From positions 1-64,000 of the forward strand of contig NZ_LECT01000042.1 in NCBI RefSeq assembly GCF_001027925.1: DNA of 64,000 nt, read 5' to 3'. A model generated the notes under the pieces. That model did no database searches, had not been told where the DNA came from, and saw only the letters and a program-made list of their open reading frames with translations. Shown piece by piece: positions 58,301-64,000 of the stretch. This DNA is from Rhodopirellula islandica (GTDB lineage Bacteria > Planctomycetota > Planctomycetia > Pirellulales > Pirellulaceae). Both the position numbers and the translations under genes were made by a program. Positions within the stretch are counted from its first letter, which is position 1. The number at the start of each line of letters is the position of its first letter.

Positions 58301-61102
58301 GAGCTGGTTCGGATCACACGATTCTTCTACGACAGCAACGAAGTCGAACTGCTGTCCGAAGGTGTCGACTATCGATTCAGCTATGAGCCTGGCGACAACA
58401 CGATCCGCCTGACTCCAATCGGAGGCGTGTGGCCCGACAACGCGACTTACACCGTCGAATTGCTCGGCAGCACTCTGTCCGGCGACAACGTCGGTGTCTT
58501 GAAAGCCGAAGAAGGACGCGTCTACGCCGATGGTGCGACCACCCAAGTCGGCGACAAGATCTTCGAAGCCGACACCGGCATCGGGCTGTCGATCCTGCCG
58601 AGCGAGTTGACCACCGTCAATCCACTCACCAACCTCGTCGAATCCAACATCGACGGGCAACTGGTGACGATTTACGACGGAGTCAACGAAGTCACGTTCG
58701 AATTCGACACCGAGTCCATCGCCAACGTCGCCGATGGAAACATCGCCGTTCGTTTGCCTGAAGCGGCCACTGCCGAACAAATCAGTGACATCTTCGCTCG
58801 TGCGATCAATGGTTCGGAGTTGCAACTCGTTGCCATTCACATGCAGGTCGACGACGACGCCACGATTGAAACCGGCCGTCTGCAACTGCTCGGAGCCACC
58901 GAAGCGAGCGAGAACAGTTACGTCTCGTTCGAATCCGATAGCTTCCTGCGTCAGACCAACCACGTGCTCGATGTCACGATGTTGATCACCACCACGGATG
59001 GCATCAACGACTTCGACGGCCAGCAAGTCACGATCTTCGACGGGCAACAAGAACTCACCTTCGAATTCGATTCCAACGGTGCGGCCGCGGCCAACGCCGA
59101 TGTGGTCGTCGCGATCCGAACCGATTCGACTGCCCGTCAAATCACGGCAGAATTGCTTTCCGCAATCAGCACCGCGGGACTGAATGTCGAAACCTCTGGA
59201 GCAACGGGCAACTTCCGTATCTCCGGAACCAACGGACCGATCTCCGTCACCTCGTTGACCGATTCGGTCATCGTGGAAGGCAACAGCGAAATCGGCGTGT
59301 CCTTCGGCTTCGGACTGATTGTCCCAACCGAAGAAGGCAGCGTTTCGCCAAACCTGAGCGACGGTCAAACCTTCACGATCTCTCGTGGCACCACAGAATC
59401 GGTCACCTTCGAACTGGACTTCGACGGATTCCTCAACGATTCGTCCGCGGTTGCGGTATCGATCGCCGGTGGTGGATTCGGTGGTTCGACACCGGACCAA
59501 GTCGCCGACGCTTTGGTCGCTGCGATCTCGGCCAATGTCACTGGTTTGACCCCGGTCAACATCGGCGGCGGACGTGTGACCTTGGGCGGTGACGACCAAT
59601 ACAGTTTGAACTTGGCCAACACAGCGCTCTCACAATCCGGATTCGCCGGCCAACCCGCTTCGATCCCAGTCATCGTGCCACTGGACGATGTTCGCAGTGC
59701 AGTTGTCACCGGACTGGAACAATCCAGTGCAACCAAGCTGAACGCGATTCAGCCGATCATCGACATCCTGTCGCTGTCGCAAACTGGCATCAAACGCATC
59801 GCTCACCTGTACGGCGAAGCCATCTCGGATGCCTTTGCAACTGAGATTGCGGCCGGTGACCTCATCGTCCAACAACCTGATTCACGAATCTTGATCGAAG
59901 GAGCCTCCTTGGTTCGCGGTCAGTCCGTGATCAGCGATCGGATCACCGATGATGTCGGCAACCAATTGCTGACGGGCGAAGCGGTCATCTTCGTTGGCGA
60001 ATTGCTCGACTTCGGTGACGCGGCTGACCCACGCATCCCTGTGGACGTCAGTGACAACGGTCCTCGCCACGTCATCAACGAAGGCTTCCAGCTCGGCGAT
60101 CAAATCACCGCCGACTCAGGTGGCGTCGACAACGGTTCCGGAACCGCCGACTCCAACGCAGACGGTGACGATGGCGTCGCAATCTTGGGTGCCATGCGTC
60201 CTGGGTTCTCGACTCAGTTCGTCATCGATGTTCAATCGCCAACGGTTGGCGGCGTCACACCAGCGTTCTACTTGGACGCCTGGTTTGATTGGAACGGTGA
60301 CGGAACCTTCGACGAAACCGAAGTGGAACGCTTCGGCAGCATCGGCTCGGGCGTGGCCCGCGTCATCGGAACGGGCGGCACAACCGTCAACATCAATGTT
60401 CCGTCCAACGCAGTCGTGGGTGAAATCCAAACTCGCTTCCGCCTCTCCAACGAAGCCGGTTTGGGTTCGGACGGATTGGCTCAATCGGGCGAGGTCGAGG
60501 ACTACACGTTCACGATCAACAACAATCCCTACCAAAACCCCTCGTTGATCCAAGACGTCAACGCCAGTGGAGCGGTCACGCCACTCGACGCTCTGTTGAT
60601 CATCAATGCGATCAACGCTGCCGACGGCGACATCAACCTGGCAAACATTCCTGCGGGAATCACCTTGCCTCAGTACCCCGATGTCAACGGCAACGGTGTT
60701 GTCTCGGCGTTGGACGCTCTGATGGTCATCAACCGACTGAACGAGTTGACCAGTCCTGGCCAAGACCCCACTGGTGCCGGAGAACCTCTCCTCGCATCGA
60801 CGTCTTCGACCACGGTCGCCTACTCCCGTGTTTCGGACGGTGTCCTGGCGTCCACCGCCACGATCGCCTTCGACCCAACGTCCCGCAGCGATGACGATTC
60901 CCGATCGTCCGAAGCCGCCGGCGAACCCATCGTCGAAGCAGCCTCCAAATTGGTGGCGGATTCCGCCAGTGTGTTCGATTCCGCAGCCGTGATCAGCTTG
61001 GACGACGTGGTGGAAACCCTGGCAAATGATCGCGATCAGGCCGACCAATCCGAGGAATCGGAAATTTCGGCATTGGACTCAATCTTCGCGTCGATGAACT
61101 AA
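43364..61102 (+). CDS. giant secreted protein with degenerate matrixin-like domain, PPC, GEVED and dockerin domains
   Basis: 5,912 residues from ATG 43364 (43397 also possible). The Lys/Arg-rich N-terminus ends in SLEARQLLAGPE (about 55-66), the LExRxLL motif common at the start of very large planctomycete secreted proteins. In order: Ig-like regions; a matrixin-like domain (about 610-845) whose expected HExxHxxGxxH reads LGVGQLLGYGY, so it should be inactive; PPC-like domain (about 876-976); beta-helix stretches with DDTDIVH repeats; two copies of a Fn3-like unit (about 1370-1610); further PPC-like domains near 2,410 and 2,700; a WD/propeller-like segment (about 2,890-3,000); at least six modules of the form DGxxxxIxxGxxxxTFEFD; a GEVED domain (about 5,550-5,720); and two dockerin-like repeats (LDALLIINAINA, LDALMVINRLNE). 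Composition is acidic with almost no Cys. Probably surface or matrix-bound and calcium-binding. Confidence 0.9.
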   Translation: MTIGTPGNSSNMHNANESAAKRRDDRRRRSGSSLFGGQTRRGKTQRAKLERRLQSQSLEARQLLAGPELVAIQPNASELIDNSSTIRNVNGVELLNVSPNELTFRFDDDSSIDPSTLGTANNPLAISVTRAGDDGGFEAATAVTDFSTSGSVLLEFRSAAAGVSGNGTTINVTGSVRSLVTAPVIITQDPENKTLNIDLNANPSRQATVRDLTLALENYNATQRNLNRDTVADAFQISGPSSTPIGQSVANNPVSLTLSGANAAQTVTDLGLGNAFSTKLVANQSGVGGQGISVVIQSRDFGGPTDPLVSVSGKTITVQINRNASSPTTVGEFIDAINETPTASELITATQERGSTTQSIGNFAATLPLAGATDTPVNAGYIGIGSNPNEVVFRFAEPLPDDAYQIEIFGAGDRALRNLAGEAFNDGVDFAVPFTLNKPPQVLAVVPEPIDIDNQGQRTPRLNMIDVYFTDDVSVANLASQPELFQLIFTRDTATGEDDVVFMPNDISAIAGKPNAVRLTFDDFLNDGNSNFSFSEVPDLSQQTNPPMPVDQLPKISGAIRLKVGNDSALPMTPGNVSVASDAGDSFDTASIINNLTGIGQGQTASVRLTGGEVDNPNPNDPLYTLDFPGGTDYQGVRDIREDDPSRLERTVPLDVWRQGADTYDGITTAYYNFPSSWLGDDPSNSGLDLDKTYVNLITEEQKQRVREVMSLFSEYLGVQFVEIGDTASGAVTSIPSGSPLLSITLGELYGSVDDDLIVNSAVGGVTLDTRPLDINGQTYLGVDPNADSIGDRQLLVMDAQDFDASVDDQTGGEFFRGAFLGVGQLLGYGYSDYLPQPVTQSTGSVLDSDTPDVITTSSQLNDDNESLFPSPSDIVNGQYLFRPEANDIDLYRFELTEPGTLSISTVAERLSLSSTLDTALRLYKQIGPDEYIEIAANDDYFSNDSLIEIDILEAGDYVVGVSASGNTSYNPVITGTGIGGVTEGTYELVMSFETAAASSLLDTPVGNTAAQPLDGDADGQPGGEFNFWFNPTDPDAVIYVDSVTGTNLPDRNFTTNDVNQFDLFVTMGTPTKPVAEIDDAIRLAEFRLNNGGTPVTKIRVIGGGSYEIGRSDLGNALKDGTSLDVPQDIALVIDGGSEFKMSRSRIGVGSTTESVDRSNSSIQILGTPYDAVSFAGLNGQVGSWGGIDLRGDIDYADDSKINMEDNAVFLNHIQYADIQHGGGQVSVDGQTVTISPIELADVRATILNNQIRNSAQAAIAATPNTFEETRFDESQYQNQVAPGASTPSYFTSDVTRVGPHIRGNVLTNNSINGLQIRLLTPTGGDLQSLDVNARFDDTDIVHVLTENLLIEGNPGGVNAANEAPSILLVRTATTTTPATADGLAAGDYVYRMTFVDQNGFESTPSEATSSLTVGANGSVQLSGLPTVTADSEFAGRRLYRATVDANGNPGEFRLVARLNTDDTSYRDSVAEGSDIMNPSIIAGTLLSGASASIQTNSVPNPVGGGTGMVEPGQYVYRFTYATADGTEVGPSSESQVIETIDEGSISVSGIPAAPEGSGFASRIVYRATVASDGTVGEYRQVAVLNASQTSFTDAASVGTDRLDLLTITAPLQARAGRLDPSLVIDPGMIVKMDGARIDVTFGAHLYAEGTAKEPIILTSLNDNRYGTGGAFNTNNIAEGTNDGQNDLTAGDWSGIYLAFGADASFDHAVLAGGGGTSRIEGGFASFNVLEVHQSDLRVANTRFETNADGRGFLNDSDSSQSDPREERVGRVNNASGTIFVRGAQPVLVDNEFIDGSGPAMTFDVNSFSWQEVTDPGRSTASRDFGNGTVVEDSLDQYEISGNSGPLIAGNLIDAATVSDEDVAAGIVTAGLNGLEVRGGTVATEVVWDDTDIVHIVRDMIEIPNQHIYGGLRLESDARGSLVVKFQNQDLDVEDVLLRRQAGIVAGGTLLTAEDEMLDIADRIGGSLQIVGQPDFPVVLTSLLDDTIGAGFTPDGMANVDTDNNGVRVDADGNPITTLTSDSSGGESTPALLPLGQEYDRADNAEVDNGTTIDNDIDPNSAGYLSTTVLGGGELQNVVVTGIDQNNGGALLAQQNYAFLYTTYIEVTNDVGTRTRIPLINAFSPTDNPNPILVGPDRVRSSGVFTAFGREIRFTAETFIVDNRAVAYTTLDFETVDGADFSAGNIGDIRVISYLDQGVTADDADVLYQIGTPGQSDFRLMTLNETARVGFTHGGVYENDSINQFNASYSGWVTDDAGDLLNRLNTVQNGLTFDIAASINGDIPAAFGPVAGSANFDGVTSGTTAISQNSLPADIETAHVWELTGGSDAARVTTFVEWIPFDPANPASISLPQSVDGAGSWDGITIREAASDSNVSITGENEPGNVGNSDTNATPATSQYLGELAPSIEAGDESRRIGLIVEGEISSRGDEDVYAFVAEAGTQIWLDIDRTNSNLDTVIELIDANGNTLILSDDSIEEARQIEELLSVDPTDPNAAARRAALTEEIARRSGGGLNGYNIDQVLGLGTTLVDATADDSMFQDNYSTNARDAGMRITLPGTVGQTLLYHVRVRSGLSDVAEDVTLANGGGFLTSAESLGKGRTTGSYQLQIRLGEDDVFAGTQVRYSDVRYATNGVQVIGGPMHSPLTGTDYETESANETLADAQRLGLYDNQYTSDGTITTLADGSIVINRDSGGIDRVDIDLDNPAGPLSSDNLATNISGMLTDVDDVDWFEFDIEYQQLTRDDAALYLATVFDLDYSDGLARADTALYVFNSLGELVLIGGDSNIADDQTSPGTGYDPSDLSRGSFGNADPYIGSAELPEGTYYVAISNQSRQPAVLDQFTNRDTANPLLRLEPVDSIQRIAEENFEVFDFYPGTASAPVQPVLFDDNSILDYSLDDVVLYVNTGSTLFVVNPFTGETYGTIGSFGDEVRDIAFTANGELFAYTGYDDRPAGDTTWTYNRIDTATGQLSAPLSVGAGIETFHNLDAETPPAQQILDEASDDGLEVEAITIRARFGSETGFFIGNRPTAQDGLDYIDNILYSFNEETGEATGPVFDLALFNAGAGTDRREVGAIDTAIPTGNQDTQLGISDATTNDANGLPVARLFDGDTFSLTNGTETETFELNQGFTILAASPADSLTGATLANAAIPIATDTTLDPASILNGTLLTVETPGNAPVTFQITDSTAAIPPGNIRVPLDRSSDAVVFIDTLASVIRDQGIPVSAKGTQLALPTATNVQLTGPGAVAADGIALVGDNNVTAGNIAVTLLPTDTAETIAFRISQAVQAANTGGSLPTVTATPQGNSLSITGAIANVSSVTGAVRAGGSPNGGTITGIEMVGNDLYGVSDNGGLYFVPSTQLNGTGARFVGNYVSTATDLIGLNFTGLRAGPNSVEDGAYSDILFGTTSNGRIYAFNTLGELQPIFAGGRSFIDTGIFGALGLDFSTLDYNLWHVAGARADDAGHGYTETFSDTRPEVSGGNSLQFNYTAGAFNSNYGFGEAPVQNFGTANENVRQDGQDVQSTYNLPGGAKGIVQSNSFSLEGYSSADLPTMYFNYFLETDGVDDDSATDNDDDLFAEDRDTLRIYVIDAFGVEHLVATNNETRGTGDFDDEFDDPAEVGIYDDDIDVDVQQLFDNTGTWRQARVPLNEFAGQDGLSLRIEFSTAGTTATNTAEIRTVAASGLTDGETFTIGGQLFSVDLSPTIAFPSGAQLADLFSSGATAEATFTVDGQEYILTDGTRTVTADQIEIDVTNGQPTALATLTAADIASAVTSTFDTSVSVERLVPSGAELAVFYQNNPDEFRTVFLNGNEYLLDDGFRDTADATAQITGTALIPVDVLAVYQSLEDADPDVEQVVDLTQEDIALVLSTVIGEADGAVDYDQLVPTGNQLSTLYSDVSESFVIEIDGVEYVLNDGTRSIQTGQVTVAIADFARSDIGAELQAVVEQNTGVQSAQFTTVDNFDFSDASDPVDPFGNPNPVGAVGRNDLLFQATPLPYTDGNAQVTGRGTLGTVTGGGVTNLGDVDLSSVEVAAGTTITVSTLADNPGIELNVRFFDSTGVELRSPTGGLLAIENTANGTVSVTASSDGVIYIGISGPENGDYDPRVSGTTNAAQVGGYEATVSINPELDVQANSSVVEFNGVGSVSVSTGSGLRVGSQNALPGIPVQISHSDTAQEVAEAVRQALANRFTDGNETLIPQVGSAVRLPNLTINDSGPFASTAQRYGDQFGANGQPAASDNENNGAFIDDIIIGFAERGEMVSSANPIGTDEAFIVNDSVNLTTPAQPTQPTVSGSYQLEIRDASEYVSSGLDGDSRFRTFDTNERLTSGITLTALPASEIEDGATFTLADANTRLTFEFDILNDFGASDGFVSDDNRVVIRLPRTATAEEVANEIIRLINSNQVQAVIDGSAARSNGTVPPASASSPKALVNADTRINLYGDLSLRPDTAGRPSFENIEISELRGDSNRATAEQGVIMIENNRFLFSSNAGVDINRDASAGVVSDDLRDATPSILTYARNLIELNTENLIPGVVVQNNVIAFNSDAGIRITGLDGDGGASEDPVGFDRIVNNTLVGGPIASGAELGPQVFESILFDQGGISFADAVVQDTLDLGPDVSSEFTDTEAALGSPDCHGIGPEPTTGQFTFSLGSGGQATFLFQDNLLVGDGTSAADLVIFESGTPERVAVEISRDGVTFFSVGQIFGTDNTIDLDSFGFGPNDQFGFVRLTDLSTSGTFDFGAAGADIDGIGAISTIAREIYTPGSQGIVVQQNSAPTILNNIVANFQNGIVVASPQSNVAGDVDVSGDLTVIGGNTFYRNANDATSGDTGLFSQFISPFQQIFVNPVNLVFTPQAGTSTIDSGISSLEDRSSLETVRGAIGLPPSPIIAPIYDLNGQLRSDDPNVASPNGLGFNVFVDRGAEERGDSDGPRFVVTSPRGDDLFNLAGQAFSSGTIHDAFEIQLIDGIAPADAAPGVGIDDSTVLSELVRITRFFYDSNEVELLSEGVDYRFSYEPGDNTIRLTPIGGVWPDNATYTVELLGSTLSGDNVGVLKAEEGRVYADGATTQVGDKIFEADTGIGLSILPSELTTVNPLTNLVESNIDGQLVTIYDGVNEVTFEFDTESIANVADGNIAVRLPEAATAEQISDIFARAINGSELQLVAIHMQVDDDATIETGRLQLLGATEASENSYVSFESDSFLRQTNHVLDVTMLITTTDGINDFDGQQVTIFDGQQELTFEFDSNGAAAANADVVVAIRTDSTARQITAELLSAISTAGLNVETSGATGNFRISGTNGPISVTSLTDSVIVEGNSEIGVSFGFGLIVPTEEGSVSPNLSDGQTFTISRGTTESVTFELDFDGFLNDSSAVAVSIAGGGFGGSTPDQVADALVAAISANVTGLTPVNIGGGRVTLGGDDQYSLNLANTALSQSGFAGQPASIPVIVPLDDVRSAVVTGLEQSSATKLNAIQPIIDILSLSQTGIKRIAHLYGEAISDAFATEIAAGDLIVQQPDSRILIEGASLVRGQSVISDRITDDVGNQLLTGEAVIFVGELLDFGDAADPRIPVDVSDNGPRHVINEGFQLGDQITADSGGVDNGSGTADSNADGDDGVAILGAMRPGFSTQFVIDVQSPTVGGVTPAFYLDAWFDWNGDGTFDETEVERFGSIGSGVARVIGTGGTTVNINVPSNAVVGEIQTRFRLSNEAGLGSDGLAQSGEVEDYTFTINNNPYQNPSLIQDVNASGAVTPLDALLIINAINAADGDINLANIPAGITLPQYPDVNGNGVVSALDALMVINRLNELTSPGQDPTGAGEPLLASTSSTTVAYSRVSDGVLASTATIAFDPTSRSDDDSRSSEAAGEPIVEAASKLVADSASVFDSAAVISLDDVVETLANDRDQADQSEESEISALDSIFASMN

Positions 61103-61142
61103 TCGTCGCGAAGAAAACCTTCGGTCAGAAATCCATTTTCGT

Positions 61143-61212
61143 GAGCGTGACGTAGAGTTCGAATGGACGGTTCCCCCGTTTCATTCGAACCATACGTCAC
61201 GCTCGCTTTTTT
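61143..61212 (+). terminator. terminator after the giant gene
   Basis: A long hairpin: GAGCGTGACGTA (61143-61154) pairs with 61193-61204, and inside it GTTCGAATG (61157-61165) pairs with 61182-61190. Six T residues follow at 61207-61212. It lies 40 bp after the stop, in the gap before the metalloprotease, which therefore probably has its own promoter. Confidence 0.88.
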
Positions 61213-61396
61213 GGGTGCTGGGGTGTGATCCAGCTCACCGGAACCGGTAATTCCAGCCCCTCGAATCGGCCCCAAACCGGTGAATTCGTTGAGTTTTAGA
61301 ATGAAGTTGGGAACCAAACGGACGTTCGCCAACTCCAAGGACTGAGGAAACGGCGGCCAAACACCCTTTTCAACGCTTTCCCTGCGATCGGCCGAC

Positions 61397-63916
61397 ATGC
61401 GAAAACGGGCTTCCAGCAACAAATCCAATCAACGAATTGCCGCCTTCCGTCGCCTCGCGACCAGGCGACCGCTGACGCTCCAGACATTGGAAACACGGCG
61501 AGTGATGACGGCGGGCATTCCAGTCGGTGCCACCACCAGCGACACCGCCGAGTTCTTTCTCGGTCGCGTTGCGGTCACGCCCATCTTTCTGGACTCCACC
61601 GGCCAAACCGACACCAAAACCCAAAATTGGACCGCTGGCGAGATTGACGAGGTCATGTCCAAGATCACCACCGGACTGAACTGGTGGACCGAAGCCCTGG
61701 ATCGACTCGACACCGTCCATTCGCTGGAATTCGTGATCGACGACACCTACGCTGAAAATCCATTGCAAATCCCGATCGAACCGATCGATCGCACCAGCAA
61801 CAGCTACAGCACCTACGTCGGACAATTCCTGGATGACACCGGGATCGATGCGTCCCTGTCTTTGGACGAAGGCATGTTTGCATTCAACGCATCGCAACGC
61901 GAAGCGTTTGATACCGACTGGGCGTTCTCCCTGTTCATCAGTGACGCCTCCGACGACGCCGATGGCTACTACGCCTCAGGCGGATCGTTCTCGGGCGCCT
62001 TCGCATTCCCGGGTGGATTGTACGTCGTTGCCCCCTCCACCCGGCCCGCTCAAACCTTCGCCCATGAGATCTCCCACATCTTCTGGGGGTTGGACGAATA
62101 CAGCGGCGGTGGGTCGTACGACCAAAGCCGTGGCTACTACAACACTCCCAACGACAACGCCGAAGACAACCCGGCCCCCGGATTCACTCAGCAACCCAGC
62201 ATCATGGCGGGCGGCAACAACCTGGTGAACGGGTACCAAAACTTCGTCTCGCCTGAGACCACCTTCGCGATGATCGGATGGCAAGACTCCGACGGAGACG
62301 GCATCTTCGATGTGCTCGACGTCCCGCTGAACTTCGACGGCAGCGGTCACTACGATTCCCAAACCAACGAATTCCATTTCCGCGGGGAAGCGTCCTCCGC
62401 GACACTGATCAACCAAAACTCATCGGGACCACAAAGCGACATCACGCTCAATGTCGTGTCGGAATTGCAAGTCTCGATTGATGGTGGTGAATGGACGACG
62501 CTGCAGTCCCCCGACAGTCCCACTGCAACATTCGACTTTTCGATCGATGTCCCACCGACCATGACCTCGGTCTCCCTGCGAGTCATCGACGCCGCAACAG
62601 GAGTCACCAGCCAAACGTTGACGGGTTCAAGAACCACCCCCTTGGTTTCTGAGTCCCCCGTCGCGGGCTTCGTCTACTTTGATGAAAACGGTGACTCCAA
62701 CCGCAGCGAATTCGAATCCCTGCTGGCGGGGATCCAGTTGGATGTGCTCGCCGCCAACGGGACCGAACTGTCCAGCGGCAGTTTTGACGTCGCCGATGTC
62801 AGCCTGGACACCGACCTGTTGCCCACCGGCGGAATGACTTTCGCTGCCATCGGTGACAATGTTCGCACGGAACTCCAAGTCCAACAGGACACCCGGTTCG
62901 TCGACGAACCATTGATCCACGTGATGGACCAAAACTTCAGCCGCTGGTGGCCCGGCCTGGATTCCCGTCTGGGAATGGAAGTCACCTTTGATCAACCGGT
63001 TGGCCACGTCGAAGTCGATCTTGTCGGACTGCAAGACGACAGTTACGGACGAGTCGAGGCCTATGACGCGGCTGGTAATTTGATCATGCGAGTCACCACG
63101 GACATCCGCAACACGGCCAACGGGAGTCTCAGCGAAGGTCAAAACCAAACGTTGACGCTGGTCGATCCCGAATCCCGGATCGCACGCATTGAAATTGCCG
63201 GGCATGCCTCCACCCAAATCGGAGTCACCGGGGTCCGGCATGGCGTCGAACCTCAAATTGTGACGGACGCGTCCGGTGCCTTCACCCAAACCAACTTGGC
63301 CGACGGACAATATCAACTGCATTGGCAGCCCACGCAGGTCATTCACGCGATTGCCGATGCGACGATCACCGTCGTGGGCGGACAAATCACTTCGGGCGTC
63401 ACCACAGCGGGAGACCTGGTCTCCGTTGCTGCGACCCGAGTCGACAGCCCTCGCTACAACACCGACCTCGGCGAAGACGTCAACGGCGACGGGGTCGTCA
63501 CCGCCTTGGATGCACTGCAAGTCATCAACGACTTGAATGCCAACGGCGACCGCACCCTGACCTTCGCTGAAACCACCGGCTCCAAGATCGACGTCACCAA
63601 CGACGGCAACGTCTCTGCCTTGGATGCGTTGCGAGTCATCAACAAACTCAACGAACTCGACGGTGGATCAGAACCTTCCGGCGAATACATCGCGGATGCT
63701 CAATCAAGCGGCACCGGCGGAGACAACTCATCGGACTCGAATTCTTCCGATTCAAGTGGTTTCGCGGCCTTCTCCCATGCGACGAACGATTCCCTCGCGT
63801 CGCATGACGTGCCCCAGCCAACATTCGATCAACAGGGTTCCAACGACGCCATCTTCCGCGATGACGAAACCCTGGGCGAAATCCTCGGTCTGGAAGCCAA
63901 ATTCATCGCTTCCTAA
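61397..63916 (+). CDS. secreted metalloprotease with dockerin repeats
   Basis: 839 residues. A basic N-terminus leads into LTLQTLETRRVMTAGIPVG (about 26-44), the same LExRxx-type motif as the giant protein. A zincin domain occupies about 50-310: TFAHEISHIFWGLDEYSGGG puts the zinc motif at His223, Glu224 and His227, and GLDEY resembles the GLPDEY of M6/InhA-like proteases. A thrombospondin-type-3-like DSDGDGIFDVLD follows near 296. Next are a beta region, an SdrD-B-like segment (GFVYFDENGDSNRSEFESLL near 425), a carbohydrate-binding-like beta region, and two dockerin-like repeats (EDVNGDGVVTALDALQVIND and VTNDGNVSALDALRVINKLN, about 693-755). The tail is Ser/Asp-rich. All key residues of HExxH are present, so it should be active outside the cell. 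Confidence 0.9.
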   Translation: MRKRASSNKSNQRIAAFRRLATRRPLTLQTLETRRVMTAGIPVGATTSDTAEFFLGRVAVTPIFLDSTGQTDTKTQNWTAGEIDEVMSKITTGLNWWTEALDRLDTVHSLEFVIDDTYAENPLQIPIEPIDRTSNSYSTYVGQFLDDTGIDASLSLDEGMFAFNASQREAFDTDWAFSLFISDASDDADGYYASGGSFSGAFAFPGGLYVVAPSTRPAQTFAHEISHIFWGLDEYSGGGSYDQSRGYYNTPNDNAEDNPAPGFTQQPSIMAGGNNLVNGYQNFVSPETTFAMIGWQDSDGDGIFDVLDVPLNFDGSGHYDSQTNEFHFRGEASSATLINQNSSGPQSDITLNVVSELQVSIDGGEWTTLQSPDSPTATFDFSIDVPPTMTSVSLRVIDAATGVTSQTLTGSRTTPLVSESPVAGFVYFDENGDSNRSEFESLLAGIQLDVLAANGTELSSGSFDVADVSLDTDLLPTGGMTFAAIGDNVRTELQVQQDTRFVDEPLIHVMDQNFSRWWPGLDSRLGMEVTFDQPVGHVEVDLVGLQDDSYGRVEAYDAAGNLIMRVTTDIRNTANGSLSEGQNQTLTLVDPESRIARIEIAGHASTQIGVTGVRHGVEPQIVTDASGAFTQTNLADGQYQLHWQPTQVIHAIADATITVVGGQITSGVTTAGDLVSVAATRVDSPRYNTDLGEDVNGDGVVTALDALQVINDLNANGDRTLTFAETTGSKIDVTNDGNVSALDALRVINKLNELDGGSEPSGEYIADAQSSGTGGDNSSDSNSSDSSGFAAFSHATNDSLASHDVPQPTFDQQGSNDAIFRDDETLGEILGLEAKFIAS

Positions 63917-64000
63917 GCAGGTCGGCAGGAATGACCCGGCTTAACCATGTGAACCGTTTGGGCGTTCGCCCCGGTGCACGTGGGAAGAAGAACGCTTGCC
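63914..64000. repeat. start of a TAAGCAGG repeat element, truncated by the window edge
   Basis: TAAGCAGG at 63914-63921 and TGTGAACCGTTTGGGCGTT further on match the reversed arm of the element at 35575-35685. Its first three bases are the TAA stop codon of the metalloprotease gene. The other end lies outside the window. Confidence 0.7.

Overview
The window reads as chromosomal DNA of a planctomycete, most likely a Rhodopirellula-type member of the Pirellulaceae. The signs are a short DUF1559 pseudopilin, a secreted sulfatase, a receptor-like Ser/Thr kinase with an extracytoplasmic sensor, a di-haem cytochrome c peroxidase, very large secreted proteins with an N-terminal LExRxLL-type motif and C-terminal dockerin repeats, poor Shine-Dalgarno sites, and many palindromic intergenic repeats. 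The species is inferred, not proven.

Layout. 1-8.5 kb: repeats, a small exported protein, the receptor-like kinase, an S41 C-terminal processing protease and a transaldolase on the minus strand. 8.6-18.3 kb: a co-oriented run of two MMPL/RND exporters, a sulfatase and a BioF-type alpha-oxoamine synthase. 18.48-28.91 kb: a 10.4-kb integrated element with every gene on the minus strand. It is bounded by a 41-bp direct repeat that is the 5' half of a CAT-anticodon tRNA. It carries a tyrosine integrase, excisionase-like HTH proteins, a possible replication protein next to an iteron-like array, an orphan FtsH-type (M41) peptidase domain, a terminase-small-subunit-like HTH protein and a phage tape-measure protein, but no recognisable capsid, portal or large terminase. 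28.9-43 kb: the intact tRNA, an RsuA/RluB pseudouridine synthase, a TPR-like protein, a DUF11-repeat surface protein, a DUF1559 pseudopilin, an unknown protein, a di-haem peroxidase, DNA polymerase III alpha (dnaE) and a small lysine-rich exported protein. 43.4-63.9 kb: a giant secreted protein of about 5,900 residues, then a secreted HExxH metalloprotease with the same kind of N-terminal motif and dockerin repeats.

The most noteworthy items are: (a) the element, which looks like a phage satellite or a reduced prophage and whose insertion separates a native tRNA promoter and 5' half from the 3' half; (b) its composite array of 11-15-bp iterons beside a possible replication gene; and (c) the giant protein, which contains a matrixin-like domain whose zinc-binding residues all appear to be replaced, encoded directly upstream of a metalloprotease that keeps its HExxH site. 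Functional statements are family-based inference unless a visible motif is cited.
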